5,542 bases of DNA. Source: Planctomycetota bacterium. GTDB lineage: Bacteria > Planctomycetota > Phycisphaerae > Sedimentisphaerales > Anaerohalosphaeraceae. The notes beneath the pieces are model-generated. The model searched no databases. It was not told where the DNA came from and saw nothing but the letters and a program-made list of their open reading frames with translations. Position 1 is the stretch's first letter; the number at the start of each line of letters is the position of its first letter. The DNA lies in the NCBI GenBank assembly GCA_003644175.1, contig QNBS01000173.1, forward strand, positions 1-5,542, in the 5' to 3' direction. A program made the translations under genes and the position numbers. Below, one piece after another: positions 1 through 4,787 of this stretch.

Positions 1-1
1 C

Positions 2-1315
2 GACAAGGTCGTCGAGCAGGTTCGCAATGTCGCGTCTCTGCCGGGCATTGTCAAGGCGTCCTACGCCATGCCGGACGCCCACTGGGGCTATGGATTCGCT
101 ATCGGGGGCGTGGCGGCGTTTGACCCCGAAAAAGGCGGCGTGATATCGGCAGGCGGCGTCGGATTCGACATCTCCTGCGGCGTGCGGACGCTCAATACCG
201 GACTCGTCAGGAGCGATATCGAAGGCCGCGCCGCCGAGATCGCCGAGACCCTGTTTCATCGCATACCCGCCGGCGTCGGCAGCACGGGAACTGTGCATCT
301 CGGCAGGACCGGCATCGACGATGTACTGGCAGGCGGCGCCAAATGGGCGGTCGAGCAGGGATACGGCGCCACCGAAGACCTGCGGTTTACCGAGGAGAAC
401 GGCTGCATGAAAGGCGCCGGACCCTCCCATGTCTCCGATCACGCCAAGCAGCGACAGCAAAACCAGATGGGCACTTTGGGCTCGGGCAACCATTATCTCG
501 AGATACAGGAAGTCGTCGAAATCTTCGACGCAAAGGCCGCCCAGGCGTTCGGCATTAAGGAAGGCGACATAAAGATCAGCATCCACTGCGGCTCCCGAGG
601 CCTGGGCCACCAGATCGGAACCGACTACCTCAAACGCATGGTCCAGACGGCGCCGCAATACGGACTCGAACTGCCGGATCGTGAGTTAGCCTGCTCGCCG
701 ATTAATTCGCCGGTGGGCCAGAGCTATCTGGGCGCCATGCGGGCCGGGATCAATTGTGCACTCGCAAACCGCCAGATACTCATGCACCTTGTGCGACGTG
801 CGTTTGAGACGCTGTTGCCCAAGGCGAATATCAAGCTGCTCTACGACGTCTCGCACAATACCTGCAAGACCGAGGACCACGTCGCCGGCGGCAAGCGGCG
901 GCGGCTGTTCGTCCATCGCAAAGGCGCAACGCGCGCCTACGGCCCCGGCCACGGCGGCCTGCCGGCCGAGTACAAGCACGTCGGCCAGCCCGTCCTCATC
1001 GGCGGCACGATGGGTACGGCATCGTATATCCTGGCGGGCAACGAAACCAGCGAAGCCCTGTCGTTCAGTTCCGCCTGCCACGGCGCCGGCAGAACAATGT
1101 CCAGGCGTAAAGCCACAAAACTATGGAGCGGAAGAGACGTCGCAAAAAAACTCAAACTACAAGGCGTCCTCATCCGCAGCAAGTCCATGCGGGGCGTCGC
1201 CGAAGAAGCACCAGGCGCATACAAAGACGTAAGCGAAGTAGTCAACGTAACAGAACAAGCGGGTTTAGCGACAAAAGTCGCAAAACTCGTCCCCCTCATC
1301 TGCGTAAAAGGATAA
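2..1315 (+). CDS. rtcB: RNA-splicing ligase RtcB (3' part, start lies before the window)
   Basis: RtcB joins RNA ends bearing 2',3'-cyclic phosphate or 3'-phosphate to 5'-OH ends, using GTP and Mn2+, in tRNA or rRNA repair. The frame is open from base 2 and gives 437 residues up to TAA at 1313-1315. The ATG at 68 is internal: it lies in the conserved MPDxHxGYGF motif and coding sequence continues upstream of it. Counting from that Met, Cys37 (FDISCG), His142 (GSGNHY), His173 (HCGSRGLG), His263 (DVSHNT) and His338 (CHGAGR) match the Mn2+ ligands Cys98, His203, His234 and His329 and the guanylylated His404 of Pyrococcus RtcB. The offset is 61 for the first three and 66 for the last two. About 40 N-terminal residues are therefore missing, and the active site looks intact. 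No archease gene is visible. The last 74 codons use many more A-ending codons than the rest. The stop codon is 12 bases before a palindromic repeat block, which may end or protect the transcript. Confidence 0.95.
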   Translation, partial: DKVVEQVRNVASLPGIVKASYAMPDAHWGYGFAIGGVAAFDPEKGGVISAGGVGFDISCGVRTLNTGLVRSDIEGRAAEIAETLFHRIPAGVGSTGTVHLGRTGIDDVLAGGAKWAVEQGYGATEDLRFTEENGCMKGAGPSHVSDHAKQRQQNQMGTLGSGNHYLEIQEVVEIFDAKAAQAFGIKEGDIKISIHCGSRGLGHQIGTDYLKRMVQTAPQYGLELPDRELACSPINSPVGQSYLGAMRAGINCALANRQILMHLVRRAFETLLPKANIKLLYDVSHNTCKTEDHVAGGKRRRLFVHRKGATRAYGPGHGGLPAEYKHVGQPVLIGGTMGTASYILAGNETSEALSFSSACHGAGRTMSRRKATKLWSGRDVAKKLKLQGVLIRSKSMRGVAEEAPGAYKDVSEVVNVTEQAGLATKVAKLVPLICVKG

Positions 1316-1327
1316 ACTCCCAACCAC

Positions 1328-1575
1328 GTTCGTAGGGGCGACCCCATGTGGTCGCCCTGCGTTTGGGCGGCGTATTTGGGCGACCACGCGGGGTCGCCCT
1401 GCGTTTGGGCGGCGTATTTGGGCGACCCCATGTGGTCGCCCTGCGTTTGGGCGGCGTATTTGGGTGACCACGCGGGGTCGCCCTGCGTTTGGGCGGCGTA
1501 TTTGGGCGACCACGCGTGGTCGCCCTGCGTTTGGGCGGCGTATTTGGGCGACCACGCGGGGTCGCCCCTACGAAC
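1328..1575. repeat. 42-bp tandem palindromic repeat array with inverted ends
   Basis: Five full 42-bp units start at 1336, 1378, 1420, 1462 and 1504, and a sixth partial unit starts at 1546. Each unit is a 22-bp near-palindrome (GGGCGACC, 6 nt, GGTCGCCC) followed by an identical 20-nt linker, TGCGTTTGGGCGGCGTATTT, present five times. The 6-nt cores vary in the order CCATGT, ACGCGG, CCATGT, ACGCGG, ACGCGT, ACGCGG. With core ACGCGT, the copy at 1504-1525 is a perfect 22-bp palindrome. Units 1-2 and 3-4 form an 84-bp duplication that differs at one base (C at 1381, T at 1465). The block is capped by 30-bp inverted repeats, 1328-1357 and 1546-1575, with two mismatches; their outer part is GTTCGTAGGGGCGACC. 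It looks like a non-coding REP- or MITE-like element expanded in tandem. I see no transposase and no clear target-site duplication. Confidence 0.93.
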
Positions 1576-1598
1576 CGATTTTGGGCCATTGCCCCGCT

Positions 1599-1640
1599 GT
1601 CATTTCGACCGGAGGCCCGAAGGGCCGTAGCGGAGAAATC
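1599..1640. repeat. Interspersed palindromic repeat, ATTTC/GAAAT type
   Basis: The segment folds on itself. ATTTC (1602-1606) pairs with GAAAT (1635-1639), CCG (1609-1611) can pair with CGG (1631-1633), and GGCCC (1614-1618) pairs with GGGCC (1622-1626) around a GAA loop. The pattern TGTCATTTCGA...GAGAAATC resembles, from memory, an interspersed hairpin repeat seen in many environmental bacterial genomes. Only one copy is in this window, so its repetitive nature is inferred. It has no coding potential that I trust. Confidence 0.6.
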
Positions 1641-1641
1641 C

Positions 1642-1693
1642 ATTAAGAAAACATCGCCGGAGAGCCTGCCCTGAGCGTAGCCGAACGGGCGAT
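1642..1693 (-). terminator. Possible terminator hairpin of the cytochrome operon
   Basis: Read on the minus strand, ATCGCC (1693-1688) pairs with GGCGAT (1658-1653), and GTTTTCTT (1652-1645) follows directly. Inside the loop GCCC and GGGC can pair further. This lies about 35 bp past the stop codon of the last minus-strand gene, where a Rho-independent terminator would be expected. The long inner loop and imperfect T-run weaken the case. The inner sequence CCTGAGCGTAGCCGAA also looks like a widespread interspersed repeat core, so the element may be a repeat that happens to serve as a terminator. Confidence 0.4.
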
Positions 1694-1727
1694 TCCATGC
1701 AATCTAAATCGAAAATAAAATCGTCAA

Positions 1728-1985
1728 TCAAAAGACCAGGGCGAGGAAGAGGCATAGTGCGCTTATGACGGCGGCGGCGAAGGTGATGCGTGACCATTTT
1801 TCGTATCGTGCATAGCCGGGATGATGGTCCTCGAACTCGTAATGGTACTCGTCAAGATCGGAATCGGCGCCTGGACGCATGCGGAGTTTGACCCGGATGT
1901 GCGCGACGATTGCGATCACGAACATCGGGCCGGCAATCATATAGATTATCAACATCATAGGCGTATTCCCGAACAGCCGCAGCAT
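1728..1985 (-). CDS. Small protein with two predicted membrane segments, cytochrome-linked
   Basis: I do not recognise the family. The 85-aa product has a hydrophobic stretch at about residues 10-30, a basic turn (RVKLRMR, 31-37), an acidic and aromatic middle with several His and Tyr (about 41-61), and a second hydrophobic stretch at about 67-85 reaching the C-terminus. It lacks CxxCH. The start is uncertain. ATG at 1985 has an in-frame TAA two codons upstream and only a distant AGGA, about 15 nt away. The Met pair at residues 10-11 has GGGA at better spacing (about 8 nt), which would give a 76-aa protein beginning at the first membrane segment. It follows the di-heme cytochrome gene by 48 bp on the same strand and is probably its co-transcribed membrane partner. 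That role is inferred from context only. Confidence 0.65.
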   Translation of the reverse strand: MLRLFGNTPMMLIIYMIAGPMFVIAIVAHIRVKLRMRPGADSDLDEYHYEFEDHHPGYARYEKWSRITFAAAVISALCLFLALVF

Positions 1986-2033
1986 TGCGGCTTATATCAA
2001 TCCTTCAAAAACAAGAATTATTTGGTCGGTTTT

Positions 2034-2513
2034 TCAATTTGGGCGATTGTTGTCGGAGGGCGCTTGCCGGTTCTTGTCCAGGTGTTGCAGAGCCTTCTTA
2101 TTCACGTCCGTTGTGGGCCACAGATCGACTACCGCATCCTGCACCCATGTCGAGCCCCCGACCGGACCGTGATAGACGAAGTGGTCGCGATGCAGTTTGC
2201 CGTAGCGCGAGGCCTGCCCGCCGCCTTCGACGCTGGGGTAATGGCAGGACTGGCAGGCGCCTTCTGCGCCCTGTTTGGCGTAGTCGCTGAGCACCCACTC
2301 GCTGTACGTGCGCTCGATATGCCCGAAAGAGTAAACGGGATCGGCAGGACCGTTTTCTGTTCCCCCGTGGCACATCCGGCATTGCTCAACCCCGGCGAAT
2401 TCAATGCCTGCCTCTTCGGGCTGCATCCCGGGCAGGAATATCTCGCCGAATAGCACAGGCGTCAAAACTATCGGACAAATAAGGCACAGCCCGGCAATAA
2501 TGCGACCGTTCAC
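2034..2513 (-). CDS. Small di-heme c-type cytochrome, N-terminally anchored
   Basis: The 159-aa product begins with a hydrophobic segment (about residues 5-27) that is either a Sec signal or an uncleaved anchor, so it should act outside the cytoplasmic membrane. It has two heme c attachment motifs, CRMCH (45-49) and CQSCH (87-91). His65, His108, His111 and His115 are candidate distal ligands. The context W..SDYAKQG...CQSCH resembles multiheme cytochromes of the c554 type, but I cannot assign a subfamily. The C-terminal 15-20 residues are polar and probably disordered. The start is GTG at 2513, chosen because GGAGAG lies 4 nt upstream and because the next in-frame Met (residue 30) would lose the export signal. 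It begins 13 bp after the stop of the propeller-peroxidase gene, so the two are very likely co-transcribed and may exchange electrons. Confidence 0.88.
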   Translation of the reverse strand: MNGRIIAGLCLICPIVLTPVLFGEIFLPGMQPEEAGIEFAGVEQCRMCHGGTENGPADPVYSFGHIERTYSEWVLSDYAKQGAEGACQSCHYPSVEGGGQASRYGKLHRDHFVYHGPVGGSTWVQDAVVDLWPTTDVNKKALQHLDKNRQAPSDNNRPN

Positions 2514-2517
2514 GTGT

Positions 2518-2523
2518 CTCTCC
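2518..2523 (-). promoter_or_regulatory. Ribosome binding site supporting a GTG start
   Basis: GGAGAG on the minus strand lies 4 nt before the GTG at 2513. It is close to the Shine-Dalgarno consensus and is the main reason for choosing GTG over the internal ATG 29 codons later. It lies just beyond the stop codon of the upstream gene, which suggests coupled translation. Confidence 0.7.
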
Positions 2524-2526
2524 AGT

Positions 2527-4380
2527 CTACAGCGACAGGACGAATTCAGCGAGACAGGATATCTCTTTAGCCGACAGCTTCGACGTCTCGCCGTGCTTAT
2601 CGTCGGTGTTGAATTTCGTCAGAACGTCTTCGATCGTTACAGCCCGGCCGTCGTGAAGGTACGGCCCCGTCCGCCATATCTCCACTAATGTCGGCGTGTC
2701 GAACTCGGTGTCGACCTCTCTGTTCCTGCCGGTGCCCACGTTGTACTTTGTCAGATTTGTGTAGAGCGGCGCGGGGTGGCACTCGAGGCAGCCTGCCTTC
2801 TTGAAAATCTTCTTGCCCTTGCGGGCAGCGCCGCTGAGTGAGCCTTTTTTAAGGTGCGGGCTCGGCAGCGGTTTGAGCGACATCAAATATTCGTCAATCG
2901 CCACGGCGTCTTCCTCCGGGCGAACCGCAAACTGGATGAAGCGAATGCCGCCGCGAACGGCAACTTTGGCGTTGGCCCGAATGCCGGTGATCATCGCAGG
3001 CGGAGTCTTGTGGGCCAGCAGAAGGCTCTTGGTGTTCTTGGGATTGCCCAGGCCGTCGTTTAAGAGGTCCCAATTCAGCGCATCGGCGCGGGCGCCGCCG
3101 GGATGACAACTGGCGCAACTGTGCCAGTGCTGGAAGCAAAGCGTCGCATCGTTAAAGTGCTGTTCGCCGATACGCGCCCTGGTCATGGCCTTTTGCGGGC
3201 CCAACACAATCGACTTTGCCCTCGGACGAATCTCGGGATCGATGTCGATGACGCCGAGCGTACCGCTGAAGTATTCGGCGATATAGACGTTCGTGCCGAT
3301 AACGGCAAGGCCTCGGGGACCGTTGCCTGCAAGTTTCAGACGACGACGCAGACCCACTAAAAACGCAAGGTCGTTGGGCACATCGTCCGCCGCCGACGAG
3401 GCGTCGGAGACCTTCTCACCGGCGGCGGCCTTGTCCAGTTTTGCATGAAGGCCGGCGCGGTCGATCACGCTCAGTTCGTGAGTGCCGGCATGAGTAATCA
3501 GTATCTGCTTGCCGTCGGCGGTCAGGACAACGCCGCAAGGATTGGCCCCACCCAGGTCAACATCGTCGACCAGGCATGTGTTGATGAGCTTTTGGCCCGG
3601 CACGTCAATGATCGTCAGGGCATTGGTGTTGACCCAGCCGCGTTCTAATTGTGTCGTCGGAAGCTGATACCGTGACAGGATATGCGTTACATAGGCATTG
3701 GCGCCGTCGGGCGATATCGCGATCCCGCGAAGGCTCTGGCTGCCGTTGGGCAGTTGGATGTTCTTGACAACCTTTTTCGCCGCCGTATCGATCACCGAAA
3801 CAACGCTCGCTGCATAATCCTCATCGGCGGCGCCTGCGGGCAGACGGTTGGCGACGAACAGGCTCTTGCCGTCGGCGGTAATCGCCGCCGCCACCGGCTC
3901 ACGAGGCACGGCGATCGTCGCGGTCTGTTTCTTAGAAGCCAGATCGATGACGCCGATATTATTGTTGAACGTGTTGCAGACATACAGCGTCTTGCCGTCG
4001 GGGCTTGCAACGACCGCCTCCGGGCTGTGGCCTGCGGCGATGCGGGCGGTTACTCTGCCGCGTCCCACATCGACAACCTGGACCTTGCCCGCGGCAACCG
4101 CCGATGTCACATACAACGTCCGCCCGTCCGGCGAAAGCGCAAGACCCACCGGGCTGTCCGCAACGGCGATAGTCTTTGCCGGCTTGCCCGAGCCGACGTC
4201 AAAGACGGCAACCTGCCCGGCCGTAGCCTCGGCAATATAAAGGACCTTGCCGTCAGCGGAAGCCGCCACCGATACCGGCGACAGATAATCCGCCGCCGGG
4301 GCCCTCTCGGCGCCCGCCGGCACAACGACAACACACAACACACCTGTCAACAAAATCGCTCTTCTAATTGATTGTCGCAT
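2527..4380 (-). CDS. Exported YVTN beta-propeller / di-heme peroxidase-like fusion
   Basis: The 617-aa product starts with a Sec-type signal (basic residues 2-7, hydrophobic 9-20, likely cleavage near residues 24-30). Residues about 33-380 carry repeated propeller blades with the pattern SPxxxAxSxDGKxLYV...V.VID, including copies near 34, 76, 119, 161, 216, 279 and 353. Residues about 400-617 resemble the MauG/bacterial cytochrome c peroxidase family: heme site SCASCH (Cys422, Cys425, His426), heme site CLECH (Cys531, Cys534, His535), and the family motif DTPTLVEIWRTGPYLHDG (561-578). Such peroxidases reduce H2O2 or oxidise protein side chains, but the substrate here is unknown. The start ATG at 4380 has GAGGAG 5 nt upstream. 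It is the first gene of a likely three-gene operon with a small di-heme cytochrome and a two-segment membrane protein. The propeller may be a docking or binding platform; that is inference. Confidence 0.92.
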   Translation of the reverse strand: MRQSIRRAILLTGVLCVVVVPAGAERAPAADYLSPVSVAASADGKVLYIAEATAGQVAVFDVGSGKPAKTIAVADSPVGLALSPDGRTLYVTSAVAAGKVQVVDVGRGRVTARIAAGHSPEAVVASPDGKTLYVCNTFNNNIGVIDLASKKQTATIAVPREPVAAAITADGKSLFVANRLPAGAADEDYAASVVSVIDTAAKKVVKNIQLPNGSQSLRGIAISPDGANAYVTHILSRYQLPTTQLERGWVNTNALTIIDVPGQKLINTCLVDDVDLGGANPCGVVLTADGKQILITHAGTHELSVIDRAGLHAKLDKAAAGEKVSDASSAADDVPNDLAFLVGLRRRLKLAGNGPRGLAVIGTNVYIAEYFSGTLGVIDIDPEIRPRAKSIVLGPQKAMTRARIGEQHFNDATLCFQHWHSCASCHPGGARADALNWDLLNDGLGNPKNTKSLLLAHKTPPAMITGIRANAKVAVRGGIRFIQFAVRPEEDAVAIDEYLMSLKPLPSPHLKKGSLSGAARKGKKIFKKAGCLECHPAPLYTNLTKYNVGTGRNREVDTEFDTPTLVEIWRTGPYLHDGRAVTIEDVLTKFNTDDKHGETSKLSAKEISCLAEFVLSL

Positions 4381-4385
4381 CTTTA

Positions 4386-4391
4386 CTCCTC
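4386..4391 (-). promoter_or_regulatory. Ribosome binding site of the propeller-peroxidase gene
   Basis: GAGGAG on the minus strand lies 5 nt before the ATG at 4380. It is a strong Shine-Dalgarno match and fixes the start that also gives a proper signal peptide. Confidence 0.8.
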
Positions 4392-4472
4392 AAGAAACCG
4401 GTTAACAGTATCCATTCATTCAACCAGGGCTTAGCCTCAGTTATCCCGATCCACTCTGGCGGGCAAAATGCT

Positions 4473-4502
4473 ATTCTATCATTTTTGCGATGCCTTTGCC
4501 AG
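4473..4502 (-). promoter_or_regulatory. Weak candidate promoter for the cytochrome operon
   Basis: On the minus strand, CTGGCA (4502-4497) and TAGAAT (4478-4473) are separated by 18 bp. The -10 box matches the sigma-70 consensus at five of six bases and the -35 box at four of six. It would give a leader of roughly 85 nt before the ATG at 4380. Nothing better was seen on this strand in the gap, but the match could be chance. Confidence 0.3.
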
Positions 4503-4617
4503 TGCAATATTCTTGTCCCAAACGAGGCATTCTGTTTGTGCGTCTTTTGGGGTTATTTTGTTGGTTTGTGGCTTTGGCGTGCGAGAAAGGCGTTTTTTCC
4601 GGGTTTTTGGAAATGTT

Positions 4618-4646
4618 TTGACGCACCGGGCGGGGTGTATTATATT
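4618..4646 (+). promoter_or_regulatory. Sigma-70-type promoter for guaB
   Basis: TTGACG (4618-4623) and TATATT (4641-4646) are separated by exactly 17 bp. Each box matches the consensus at five of six positions. Transcription would start near 4653, about 135 nt before the guaB ATG. The boxes lie in the AT-richer part of the gap and point at guaB. Confidence 0.65.
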
Positions 4647-4652
4647 GTGCGG

Positions 4653-4787
4653 TTTAGGTGCGGGCGGTTTTATACCCTTTGGGGTAGTAAATTCTCGCAA
4701 GCGGAGTATTTACTGTTGTAAGGTTACTTACCCGCGTACAAACGGGAATTGGCAATCGCCGGCGGTATAGAGTCGGAGAGAAAGTCT
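4653..4787 (+). promoter_or_regulatory. guaB: Predicted structured 5' leader of guaB
   Basis: If the promoter at 4618-4646 is used, this stretch is transcribed ahead of guaB. It can form hairpins in series. TACCC (4673-4677) pairs with GGGTA (4682-4686). AGTAAAT (4686-4692) pairs with ATTTACT (4708-4714), with CTC/GAG above it. GTAAG (4718-4722) pairs with CTTAC (4727-4731) around GTTA. CCCG (4731-4734) pairs with CGGG (4743-4746). Neighbouring stems share one base, so they may be alternatives. I do not see the conserved core of a purine riboswitch. GGAGAG at 4775-4780, 7 nt before the ATG, is the ribosome binding site. Confidence 0.4.

Larger units (their letters stand above)
1316..1727. other. 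Convergent intergenic region filled with palindromic repeats
   Basis: This 412-bp gap separates the ends of two convergent units, rtcB (+) and the cytochrome operon (-). I see no credible gene. Open frames cross it on both strands only because the tandem unit is 42 bp (14 codons) and lacks stop codons in several frames. It holds three palindromic elements in order: the 42-bp unit array, an ATTTC/GAAAT hairpin repeat, and a hairpin next to a T-rich run on the minus strand. The last 35 bases or so, before the end of the small membrane-protein gene, are AT-rich and show no motif I recognise. Confidence 0.8.
4381..4787. other. Divergent intergenic region between cytochrome operon and guaB
   Basis: This 407-bp gap has 5' ends on both sides, so it should carry promoters for both units. 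From about 4520 to 4690 the plus strand is rich in G and T, with several T-runs, unlike the GC-rich genes beside it. Two overlapping plus-strand open frames (4368-4721 and 4468-4770) cross it. Neither has a convincing ribosome binding site or recognisable domain, and the second ends just before guaB, so I do not call them genes. It contains one good forward promoter, a weak reverse promoter and a hairpin-rich leader before guaB. Confidence 0.7.

Noticed and set aside
1328..1575. CRISPR array (22-bp palindromic repeat with 20-nt spacers)
   Set aside because: The 20-nt linkers are identical in all five copies, so they are part of the repeat unit and not spacers. No cas gene is present.
1328..1575. 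Insertion sequence
   Set aside because: Inverted ends are present, but the 248-bp interior encodes no transposase and no target-site duplication is evident. At most it is a non-autonomous element.
1265..1643. Repeat proteins encoded across the array on both strands
   Set aside because: The 42-bp unit is a multiple of three and stop-free in several frames on both strands, so overlapping 14-residue repeat peptides arise automatically. No ribosome binding site or domain supports any of them.
1600..1797. 65-aa minus-strand reading frame containing SPVRLRSGQALRR
   Set aside because: It is a translation of interspersed palindromic repeats and overlaps the membrane-protein gene. Such peptides are typical spurious calls from repeat DNA.
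1821..2453. 210-aa plus-strand open frame opposite the small cytochrome and membrane protein genes
   Set aside because: The minus strand carries heme motifs, an export signal and ribosome binding sites here. The plus frame shows no domain and spans two real genes and their gap.
3682..4371. 229-aa plus-strand open frame
   Set aside because: It is the antisense shadow of the propeller domain, whose repeats and signal peptide are clear on the minus strand.
4368..4770. Two overlapping plus-strand frames (117 and 100 aa) in the divergent gap
   Set aside because: They cover the predicted guaB promoter and leader, lack convincing ribosome binding sites and have odd compositions driven by the G/T-rich DNA.
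4653..4787. Classical purine riboswitch before guaB
   Set aside because: I could not find the conserved three-way-junction core. Only simple serial hairpins are visible.
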